DNA from: Verrucomicrobiaceae bacterium
GTDB lineage: Bacteria > Verrucomicrobiota > Verrucomicrobiia > Verrucomicrobiales > Akkermansiaceae
Length of the DNA: 64,000 nucleotides
NCBI GenBank assembly: GCA_027485995.1
Contig: JAIXPW010000020.1
Location: 1 to 64,000 of the forward strand
Direction: 5' to 3'
Shown here: positions 8,744 to 16,854 of the stretch, piece by piece
Numbering within the stretch: the stretch's first letter is position 1
How the letters are laid out: the number at the start of each line of letters is the position of its first letter
Position numbers and translations under genes: made by a program
Notes under the pieces: generated by a model
The model's database searches: none
Seen by the model: only the letters and a program-made list of their open reading frames with translations
What the model was told of the DNA's origin: nothing

Positions 8744-9225
8744 CATGCCACTAGTGGTTTGTCGTGACCCGTTGATTCCGGGCGTGACGCCTCTTCGTTG
8801 AATTTCGCCGAGAATCTTATGCGTCACATTCTGACTGATTCAATCCGGGACCACCTGGTTTCTCTGGGGTTTTGCAGGCCTTTCCTTTGGAGCCCTGTGC
8901 GAATCTGCAGATGTCGGCTTGTATGCCCCATTCCTTGAACTTCGAAAGGAAGTCGGCCGACCTTGTTGCCAACGCCCATGGCATTTACGAAGCCATCCGC
9001 TTCCTTCGCCACGCCGACATCCGGAAAACCGAAAAACAAGACCTCGGCAAAAAGCGCCGGATCGTGAGCCCAATCGGATGAAGCCTGAAGAAGCGGTCGG
9101 TGGTGACTCCCACGGACATGGAAAGCTTCCGCTAGGAACACCTTGGCGGATTCGAGGCGGTTGAAGTCGAAGGAACGCTTCCCGGCCGCCTAACAGAGGG
9201 CGGTGGCGGTGACGTAGCCGTCGGC
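8744..9225. other. stretch without a recognisable gene
   Basis: Short open frames exist on both strands (for example minus 8824-9141, 105 residues), but none shows a signal peptide, domain motif or ribosome-binding context. The region lies between the tRNA and two clearly broken genes, and it is most likely decayed coding DNA. Confidence 0.5.
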
Positions 9226-9873
9226 CTACGCGCTCCTACAGAACCTCAGCGCCTTCTGGTGTTCAGCCGCGATGTCGAAACCCAGATCCACTGAGGGGTC
9301 GATCATTTTGAAGCCTACAAATTCGAGACACAGCAACTTCAGACCGGAGAATACTCCCGGCAGGGAGGACAACGAGTACCATTCCGTCGGATCGCTCGTG
9401 TTCAGCCCCTTGGCCCCGAGCATGGCAATTCCTAAGGTAATCTTCTGCACCTCGGGGCCGGTCATTCCCTAGAACAGCCTCAGCGCTTCCAGGCAATGAT
9501 CGACCACATCCTGCCCGAGTGATCCTGGTGTCTTTCGGAACGAGTTGCTTGTGTTCCGGTTCAGGCCAGTCTCCGCAACTTCCGAAATTCGTCCGCCTGG
9601 ATCCAGGGAAATTGCCTTCCGTTGTAGGACAGCAGCCTAATCTCCGGACCCAACTTCTTCCAGATTCATTGCGAGGTTCAGCCAGACTTGAGGGTCTTGA
9701 CGAAGGAGCATGCTCGGCATCATGACGTGTTCCTTTCCCTCCCGATGCTGCCCCATTCGTGAAAGGGCGGCCCCTGAGTGCATCCGAGCGTGTCCGTCGC
9801 TCGGATCGTGCCGAATGGCTTCCCGAAGCGAAACGATGGTGTCCGCCCAGTGCCCAGCACGTGCTTGGGCCAC
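9226..9873 (-). pseudogene. decayed TPR-repeat protein gene
   Basis: On the minus strand, two frames each carry sensible protein. The fragment starting at 9873 (AQARAGHWADTIVSLREAI, then 'DPQVWLNLAMNLEEVG') has tetratricopeptide-repeat character. The fragment 9465-9226 (SLPGVFSGLKLLCLEFVGFK, then 'DPSVDLGFDIAAEHQKALR') looks like the C-terminal part of the same kind of protein. The frames do not connect: several shifts and stops separate them, and the upstream end merges into the IS3 remnant. I infer one former TPR gene; the true limits are uncertain. Confidence 0.5.
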
Positions 9874-9969
9874 TCCGAGGCCACCCAGCCGCCTTTGAAG
9901 GTCGGGTGCTTGGCAACCAGCCTCAGAAGCATCTTCAGCAACTCCGCAGGCTCCCTCGAGGGCAGGCTT

Positions 9970-10235
9970 CGGAGCTTTCTTGCCAGAAACTCCTGCAACC
10001 TGTGCTTGTCGAGGCTCAGATCAGCCCGCAGTTGCTTAAGCTTCGTGTTCTCCTCCCTGAGTTACCGGAGCTTGCGAACATCCCCGACGCCCATGCCACC
10101 ACACTACTTCTTCCACTTGTAAAACGTGGCTTCGCTGACTCCCATCTTCCGGCACAAGGACGCCATGGTCACTCCGGATTCATGCTGCCTGAGCGCGTAG
10201 ACGATCTACTCAGAGGCATAGTAGTTTCCCCGGTG
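9970..10235 (-). mobile_element. IS3-family OrfA (transposase HTH subunit) remnant
   Basis: Minus-strand translation gives the classical IS3 OrfA order. 'IVYALRQHESGVTMASLC' is followed by 'RKMGVSEATFYKWKK' (helix-turn-helix). A stop falls at the next codon, then 'CGGMGVGDVRKLR', another stop, 'LREENTKLKQLRADLSLDK' (leucine-zipper region) and 'HRLQEFLARKL' (normal OrfA end). At least three in-frame stops interrupt it and no OrfB catalytic (DDE) part follows, so the element is dead and truncated. No terminal inverted repeats were identified. Confidence 0.8.
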
Positions 10236-10461
10236 TGGTGAGCAGCTCACGTAGCCGAAATCCTCAAGATTCCAGCCGTCCTGTTTTAGGCAACCACGTC
10301 GGATCCTTTATGGCACTGAGAGGGCATACCGAAGAGCCAGCTGCGTTCGGACTCATCAAGCAAGCCTCGCGCTGGTCAGCCTCAACGAGCACACACCCCG
10401 GTCGCAATCGAGATCAAACGCCTTGCCTCTGGCAACACAGCCGCCGACCATAAGTGATTTT

Positions 10462-13400
10462 TCATTTGGTGAAAACCTTAAAGTCCTTCGGCGGAATCAT
10501 CTCGTTTCCAAACAGGTATTCGATATCCCCGAAATTCGCGATCACTTCCACAACTCTGCCTCCATCCTTAAACTGTGATTTCTGGACAAATGGAGTGATG
10601 AATTCATGGTTTACAAGTTCGAAAAAATTCCTATCAGGCCACGCATTGGAGACCCTCTTATGCCATTCCAATTGTGTGTCGCCGATCTGGTAATCATTAA
10701 ATCTTGCATTCAACCCGTAGAGGGATGCGTAAAGCATGCCGTCCTTGGCTCCCGGATAATTGAACAGATCAACGACGGATCCGCCGTAAACCAGCGACCA
10801 CAGAGGGATGAAATCCCCGGGTTTTGATTTCCAAGTTTCGAAACCAATACTGTGACCATGCCCCACATCGATGATGTCGGCCAACCAATCAATGGGAGAA
10901 CCTTCCGAAACTACTGATCCCATGGTGTCTCTTACATACATTAAGAACTCGCGCCTTGCAAGGATCTGCTGACTTGAAGTCAGCGGATGTCGCGGATCAA
11001 AACAGTCGTACATCGAACATCCTTCACAATCCAGTAGGTATGGGCATTCCCCGATCACCTCTTTTACGTGCGGCAGATCCCTTTGGGCAAATCTGAGTTT
11101 CTGGCTATCACAGAGAAAGAAGGTCTTTTCCTTCTCGAAAGAAAAAAAACTGCCGTCGCGCCTCATGGCCCGCAGGCTCGCATCGTAATCCTGGCCTCGA
11201 TCCGCGAAGGGCGTGAACTCATCCACCGGAGAAAATCCATAACCCAATTCTCTAGCAACGTAGGCGACATTCCGGAATTCCTCGGTGGTGCTGCTTACGG
11301 GAGTCATCCCCTCGGGCCATCTTTTCCATCCGCCGACAAAATCGTTCCTGTTCGCAACGTGCAGAACCGCTTTGTTGACACCGCTTTCCTTGAGCTTCCC
11401 CATGAATGATGCCATTTCGTTCAAGGGATAAGCTCCCCAGAAAAAGCTGGCATTCACGGAAAGATTGCTGACCGGCCGCCGCTTCACCCTTTCCCTGAGA
11501 GTCATGTATCTTCCCGTGTCGATCAGAAACTTTCTATAAGCCTTTGCCATATCGACATATCCACCATTTTCCAAGAATTGATACCTGATATGTCTCGAAT
11601 CATTCACCCTATCCTTCTCAAAACTCCAGATCGGAGTAGTGGAACAGAGTCGCTTGTATCCATTGCCGTTCTGTCTCACCAACGTCTTGAGCTCGTAATC
11701 CGCAGCAGGAAAATCCGTTATAATCGCGACGCAGGGATGCCCCCGTCTGGCTGTCCCGAAAAATGGCAGCGTGGCTTCTCCACGGACCTCGAAACCCTCC
11801 GGTTTACTATATCGCTCGACATCCATGCCAAGAGGGAACATGCGTCCTTCTCTCGAATCGTAATTGCCTATCGAGCTCACGACGTACCCTTCTTCTCCCG
11901 CTCTGGCCGAACCAAAATCGAGAGGGAATGACAGTGTCAGATTCTTCCTTTCGGCCGGAAACTGGATGGGGTCAAGCGTCACTTCCAAAGCTCGATTTCT
12001 CAGAACCAGCGAGTAGGAGATGACCAGCCCCGGATACTTATCAAAACCGCTAGATGTAACCTTGAATCCGTTTTCGATCTTTTCACAGATCACTCCGCCG
12101 TCCCATGCGGATACCTGATCATCGATCAAAAATGGAGGGCCAGGCATCGACCAATTTTCACGAGTGACACTGTCTTCAATCCTGAAACCATGCTTCTTAT
12201 CGCCCTGTTGCAGAACAAGCGTCAGACCGTCGTTCGAAAACTGCATCGTGTTTCCTCCTTCAATCTCGGGAGGTGCCAGGCTGCCTGAATTATGAGAAAG
12301 GCTCCCCAGATCCGGGAAATTCCTATCAACCGCAAGTCTGTTGTTGAAGTCAGAAAGCTTCGTGATTTTCCTCCAATTGGAATCATCGAACTCTCGCAAA
12401 TACCAATCCTTGAACGATTCCGAACTGCACTTCATCCCTTCACCACTGGTCAGCATCTCGCTTCCACCTTGAGATTCCTTTTTGACATATCCTACATAGA
12501 CAAAAAACCCGGAATTGCTGCTATCTTTCGTCACTTGGGCAGCAATCACATTCTCACCAGCTTTCAACTCCTTCGTGATATCGATAATCTGCGCCTCGGA
12601 GTGATCCTGGACGGGTATGACTGCCTTTCCATTCAGGAACACCTGGTAATGGCCTCCATCACAAACCATGAATACCTTCTTCCCGGTGAGGTCCGGTGCC
12701 GTGAATGACTTCCGGAAATAGGCGGTTGGGTTTTCGGGGCTTCCCGTCCATATCCAAGGACTGTTTTTGTACCCGGCGACATCGATTTCATTCGCCTTCC
12801 TTCTCAAATTCTCCTCGTATGGTTTCCTGATCTCTTCTTCGCTCAGAGCCCGGTTGAATATTTTCACATCATCGATGATGCCATTGAAATAGGATGCATT
12901 TGGTGTCCTTCCACCGATGTCGATGGTTGTGTGAGCCGATCTTATTGCCGTTCCAACTGCCGGGCTTGTGGAAATCAATTTTCCATCTATGTACAATCTC
13001 ACGGTTTTATCCGCATTCAAATCGCATGTCATTGCAACATGATACCACTGACCGGGAGTCGGGCCGCTTGGGGAAACTGCGGAGCATTGAGCACCATCGG
13101 AATTCCAGATACCGGCGAAGAATCTGCCTCCCTGGATCCAGATGCCGAAATCAAGGCTCTCGGATCCCGCAAAAATCAGATTGGCATTCACATTGTTCCC
13201 CGCTGACTGAATCCATGCTTCAACGCTTACCGCTTTATCAACAAGTCCACTTCCCGGGCTACCTACATTGGCAAAATCACTCACCCCGTTGAATTCCAGG
13301 GCGCTCCCGATTACTCCTTTTACCCGCCTGGCTCCGGAGATAACACCGTCATGTCCGCTTTTGGAACTGTCTTTAACGGCATTTCCATCCTCTTCATCGA

Positions 13401-13533
13401 AGGCCCAGCACCCGACGAGTCCTGGCTCTCCACCTGGCGCTGCCTCCGCCGCCTGAGCACGATTGATGGCAGCAAACCAAGTTGCACAGGAAAGCGTGGC
13501 TACTGAAACAAGGGCATGTAATGTCTTCCTCAT
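10462..13533 (-). CDS. secreted LamG multidomain protein, putative glycoside hydrolase
   Basis: This 1023-residue exported protein has a signal peptide of about 28 residues. A LamG/concanavalin-A-like domain spans roughly residues 38-235 ('GLVGCWAFDEEDGNAVKDSS', 'VSVEAWIQSAG', 'YFNGIIDDVKIFNRALSEEEI'). A beta-sandwich of the kind seen N-terminal in rhamnosidases follows at about 255-385 ('WIWTGSPENPTAYFRKSF'). A large beta supersandwich and a TIM-barrel-like C-terminal region come next ('NKAVLHVANRNDFVGGWKRW', 'YGFSPVDEFTPFAD'). The last part resembles DUF5696/GH101-type enzymes, but I cannot name catalytic acids. It is the promoter-distal gene of the minus-strand run starting at 20450. By eye its DNA is visibly richer in A+T than the genes around it, which suggests separate acquisition. 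Confidence 0.8.
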   Translation of the reverse strand: MRKTLHALVSVATLSCATWFAAINRAQAAEAAPGGEPGLVGCWAFDEEDGNAVKDSSKSGHDGVISGARRVKGVIGSALEFNGVSDFANVGSPGSGLVDKAVSVEAWIQSAGNNVNANLIFAGSESLDFGIWIQGGRFFAGIWNSDGAQCSAVSPSGPTPGQWYHVAMTCDLNADKTVRLYIDGKLISTSPAVGTAIRSAHTTIDIGGRTPNASYFNGIIDDVKIFNRALSEEEIRKPYEENLRRKANEIDVAGYKNSPWIWTGSPENPTAYFRKSFTAPDLTGKKVFMVCDGGHYQVFLNGKAVIPVQDHSEAQIIDITKELKAGENVIAAQVTKDSSNSGFFVYVGYVKKESQGGSEMLTSGEGMKCSSESFKDWYLREFDDSNWRKITKLSDFNNRLAVDRNFPDLGSLSHNSGSLAPPEIEGGNTMQFSNDGLTLVLQQGDKKHGFRIEDSVTRENWSMPGPPFLIDDQVSAWDGGVICEKIENGFKVTSSGFDKYPGLVISYSLVLRNRALEVTLDPIQFPAERKNLTLSFPLDFGSARAGEEGYVVSSIGNYDSREGRMFPLGMDVERYSKPEGFEVRGEATLPFFGTARRGHPCVAIITDFPAADYELKTLVRQNGNGYKRLCSTTPIWSFEKDRVNDSRHIRYQFLENGGYVDMAKAYRKFLIDTGRYMTLRERVKRRPVSNLSVNASFFWGAYPLNEMASFMGKLKESGVNKAVLHVANRNDFVGGWKRWPEGMTPVSSTTEEFRNVAYVARELGYGFSPVDEFTPFADRGQDYDASLRAMRRDGSFFSFEKEKTFFLCDSQKLRFAQRDLPHVKEVIGECPYLLDCEGCSMYDCFDPRHPLTSSQQILARREFLMYVRDTMGSVVSEGSPIDWLADIIDVGHGHSIGFETWKSKPGDFIPLWSLVYGGSVVDLFNYPGAKDGMLYASLYGLNARFNDYQIGDTQLEWHKRVSNAWPDRNFFELVNHEFITPFVQKSQFKDGGRVVEVIANFGDIEYLFGNEMIPPKDFKVFTK

Positions 13534-13577
13534 GATCTTCTACTTTGGATTACCGTGACCACCCAAATTGACGGGCT

Positions 13578-14954
13578 TCATTGTTGTTTGTTCTTTGGGG
13601 GACTCCAGTGATAATAGAAACGAAGGGCTTCGGGTTGCTCGCTGAAGCCTGGCGCGGGCGATTCGTTGGGAGTGCCGACATTTTGCATGGGCCAGCGTTG
13701 CCCTTGATGACATCGCAGCGGCAAGACTTCGACCTTGATCGTACCAGATGCGCACTTGGCTTCGACTGAAGGCAGTTCGAAAATTCCTGGGGAAGGATGC
13801 TCACTGTCAAAGGTATGATAGAGCGGGTCTAGGCTCAAATCGAATTTGTTGGCAGGTACCTCGATGTATCCGTCCATGGACGATGCACCTTCATCAAGTT
13901 TCAGAAAGCCTTGCATCGTGCGGCTTTGAGACTGAATGGTAAAGGTTGTCCCATCGACCGACGGAATCCAGGTAATGCGGCCGCCGCGAACGAATGCATT
14001 TTGCACATCAGGAGCAGGACTGGATATTGCTTGAAAAGGGGATGCCGGATCATACCGCATCAGCTTGTTGTCGCGGCCGAGGGTGAAGTAGATTCTCCCT
14101 TCCGCATCGGCTGCGGGAAACTGGGGATAGTCCAAGTGATCAATCAAAGTCTCCGCTGCTCCGGTGAGGGTATTGATGCGAACGAGAAGTCCTGAATTGC
14201 CATGATCCTCTCGGTCCGCCTCCGTACAGAGATACAGTTGCGTTCCACTGAGCGCGAGACCGCGTGCCCGCCAGAAGCCGCGGCTCAAGATGCTGATCGT
14301 TCCGTCGGGCCTCCGAACCTTCACGACCCCGGGAGATTTGGGACGGCTGTAGCCCTCAGGCATTTGTTCAAAGGCCGCGTACTCGGAAAGATACAAAGAG
14401 CCATCTGGACCCACTGCGATGCCATTGACTGGAGGCTGCGCACTCATGATTTCGCTGCTTCTGCCTGTTTCATGATCCCATTTGAGGATCTTGCCGCCTT
14501 CCAATGCCACGAAAAGATCTCCTGCAAGGTCACAGGCTAACTGGCGCGGACGCGTGATGCCCTCGATGATGTGCGCCTCTATGCCGTCAACCCCGATGCG
14601 GAGGACCTTGCCGGGGTTTCCATTGTCGCCAAGATCGATGCCTACAAACACATCGCCGGTCTTGTTCGCGCTCAGGCCGAACATGCCGGGCGTCTGCTTC
14701 GCGCGCCATACGGACGCGGTTCCATGGGTTGGATTCCAGCGTTTGATCTCACGGCGATTGAACTCGGTGAAAAGCACAGCTCCATCGTGAGCGAGCGCGG
14801 TGCCAAAGCTGTAGTGCGCCTCGGCAACCGGAATGGCATCGCAAGCACTGACGCCAAGAGGCACAGAGACCTTTACCGCCTCCTGGATCCCGGAAGCGGT
14901 GCTGATTACTCCCAGCGGCGTTAGCAGCAGGACGACAACATTGATGATCGTCAT
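13578..14954 (-). CDS. secreted SMP-30/NHL-type beta-propeller protein
   Basis: This 458-residue protein begins with a hydrophobic export signal (INVVVLLLTPLGVISTASG). Repeated propeller blades follow: 'NKTGDVFVGIDLGDNGNPGKV', 'DLAGDLFVALEGGKILKWDH', 'VGPDGSLYLSEYA', 'ADAEGRIYFTLGRDNKLMRY'. The [D/A]xxGxL/Yxx pattern is typical of gluconolactonase/NHL propellers. The C-terminal 90 residues depart from the propeller and may be a small beta domain. It starts 9 bp after the GH127-like gene and so is co-transcribed with it. It may act as a sugar lactonase or a binding scaffold; no catalytic residues are identified. Confidence 0.8.
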   Translation of the reverse strand: MTIINVVVLLLTPLGVISTASGIQEAVKVSVPLGVSACDAIPVAEAHYSFGTALAHDGAVLFTEFNRREIKRWNPTHGTASVWRAKQTPGMFGLSANKTGDVFVGIDLGDNGNPGKVLRIGVDGIEAHIIEGITRPRQLACDLAGDLFVALEGGKILKWDHETGRSSEIMSAQPPVNGIAVGPDGSLYLSEYAAFEQMPEGYSRPKSPGVVKVRRPDGTISILSRGFWRARGLALSGTQLYLCTEADREDHGNSGLLVRINTLTGAAETLIDHLDYPQFPAADAEGRIYFTLGRDNKLMRYDPASPFQAISSPAPDVQNAFVRGGRITWIPSVDGTTFTIQSQSRTMQGFLKLDEGASSMDGYIEVPANKFDLSLDPLYHTFDSEHPSPGIFELPSVEAKCASGTIKVEVLPLRCHQGQRWPMQNVGTPNESPAPGFSEQPEALRFYYHWSPPKNKQQ

Positions 14955-14963
14955 GGATACCCT

Positions 14964-16700
14964 TTAGCGATCAAAAACAAATCGATAGTCCTTGCCGCGC
15001 AGCGCCGAGGAGAAAAGCTCCAAGCCCTGTGCCTTGAGCGCTTCAACGGTCGTGGGCCACGCGGGCAAGGCGATGGATTGATTCGCGGCGGCAAACAGTT
15101 TCGGGCCAAAGCCGAGCGCGAACGGTTGACCTTTAACCGGGCCGTTCGACAGGCGATTGCAACGTCGACCTTCCGCATAAACACCACCGGCATAGACGAA
15201 CTCCACGCTCGTGACCGCCTCTTTGGTGGAGAAATAGCCATTCTCGGCAATCAACGGCAAGGACGAGCCATCGGCGGCGATCGCAGTCACTGAATCCGCC
15301 CATTGCGGCTGGCGGATTCGCACCACACTGGCAGGCAATCCGTCCAACTGAATCTTCTGACGCATGACCTCTGCTGCCGCGGCACCGGCCCTTAAAGTGG
15401 ATTTCACCGTACCGGCGGATCCCTTGGCGGCAAATTCCAGTGCCAGGTTGCAGGTCAGACCCGCGGCGCCGCGCTCCAGCAGATGCGAGCGCAAGTTCAC
15501 GAATCCAATCTGACCGTGGTAATCGCAGCACCAGGTTGCTTCCAAAACGTTACCGCTGAAGCCAATTACACCCTCCTTGTCACAAACGATGTTGTGATGT
15601 CCGAAGCCGCCGTTTGCCGCCTGATTTTGTAGAAACTGATTATTCAAATGGCGCTCAGCCATATCCCAGTAGCGGGATTTTTGAGTCACACGGCCCAGTT
15701 CCAGATTCAGGCGCAGCCAATCGGCTTCGGCACAGCCTTCGTCACGCTCGTCCACCACCTTGCATTTCTCCAGAATGCCGCCAGACGGATTGATGTAGCC
15801 ACCTTGAACCAGTTCATCCCAGCGTTTCTCGACGCGTTCCAGATAGGACGTGTCTTTTGTTGCCTCAAACAGAAGCAGCAGCGACACCTGACAGCAGAGC
15901 ATGCCGTGGGAATGGTCCAGAGGAATGCGGTCGATCGATTTGTAGAACTCAGCGATGGCCTTGGCGGCATCGAGATATCTTCTTTCGCCGGTGAGGTTGG
16001 ACAACTTCACAAGACCTTCCATGGCGGGGAACCAGCAGGTCACATAGCCTGAAGCATAGCTGGTGCCACTGATGTATTCCGTCATGCGCGCCGGGTCCGT
16101 GAACCGCGGGACGATGCCGACATAAAAGTCGCCGAGCTTTTTTGCCGTTTCCAGGATCTCCTTGTTCTCTGGAAAAGCGCGGGAGGCTTCGATCAACCCA
16201 CAGAGCATTCGCGCGTTGCCCCACAAAGCAGGCATCATCAGATTGCTCTCACCATCCTTGGTGCGGTCAATGGGTTGTTGCCAATCGATCTCCCCCGTAG
16301 CACAGAAGTAACCACCCGCCCGCTGATGTTTCGGTGCCTCTTTCAGCAATTCAGCAAAGGCCGGATTCACTTCATTGGAGTTCCGTGCGTTCAACGCCAT
16401 CATTTCAATGAAGCGTCCGGAGATATCCCCTGAGTAATTCTTGAAGGGCCGGAAAGGCATGCCACCTTCGCTTACCTTGTCAAATTCCGGAGCGCTCTCG
16501 CCGGTGAGATCGGCGCGCAGCCAAGGCACGGAGTCGAAAGGCGAAGTGCGGAAGCGGACCATGTTGGATTCCGCCGCAACACCGACCTCGCCGCCCAAAG
16601 TGATTTGAGAGTCGATCCCGGGTTTCGATGACGATACCGGGTCGGCTGTGAGTGAATTGGCCAGCAATGCGGCGAGAACTAGAATCGGAGTCGTTTTCAT
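14964..16700 (-). CDS. GH127-like (DUF1680) putative beta-L-arabinofuranosidase
   Basis: This 578-residue protein has a signal peptide (TTPILVLAALLANSLTA). The middle is an (alpha/alpha)6 barrel ('GGYFCATGEIDWQQPIDR', 'ALWGNARMLCGLIEASRAFP', 'RYLDAAKAIAEFYKSID') and the C-terminal part is beta-rich. The GH127 zinc site appears to be kept: 'DEGCAEADWLRL' supplies Glu321 and Cys323, and 'EATWCCDYHGQIG' supplies Cys391 and Cys392. These match the Glu/Cys/Cys/Cys set of the characterised family, in which one Cys is the nucleophile. Such enzymes release beta-L-arabinofuranose from plant glycans. It lies 154 bp after the GH95-like gene and 9 bp before the propeller gene. The sequence is diverged, so the substrate remains open. 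Confidence 0.82.
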   Translation of the reverse strand: MKTTPILVLAALLANSLTADPVSSSKPGIDSQITLGGEVGVAAESNMVRFRTSPFDSVPWLRADLTGESAPEFDKVSEGGMPFRPFKNYSGDISGRFIEMMALNARNSNEVNPAFAELLKEAPKHQRAGGYFCATGEIDWQQPIDRTKDGESNLMMPALWGNARMLCGLIEASRAFPENKEILETAKKLGDFYVGIVPRFTDPARMTEYISGTSYASGYVTCWFPAMEGLVKLSNLTGERRYLDAAKAIAEFYKSIDRIPLDHSHGMLCCQVSLLLLFEATKDTSYLERVEKRWDELVQGGYINPSGGILEKCKVVDERDEGCAEADWLRLNLELGRVTQKSRYWDMAERHLNNQFLQNQAANGGFGHHNIVCDKEGVIGFSGNVLEATWCCDYHGQIGFVNLRSHLLERGAAGLTCNLALEFAAKGSAGTVKSTLRAGAAAAEVMRQKIQLDGLPASVVRIRQPQWADSVTAIAADGSSLPLIAENGYFSTKEAVTSVEFVYAGGVYAEGRRCNRLSNGPVKGQPFALGFGPKLFAAANQSIALPAWPTTVEALKAQGLELFSSALRGKDYRFVFDR

Positions 16701-16854
16701 GCGTCTTTTTTAGTTATTTCGTTTTTGAAGTTGGTCCAGCCGTAGAAGGGTTGGTTTGGGCGAAATCCCCGCTTTCCCCGGATGGGGTAACTGGGATGGA
16801 AGGAAGCATTTTGGATGTTGTGATTGGCACCTGGGGCGTTTGTTTGGCCGATCC

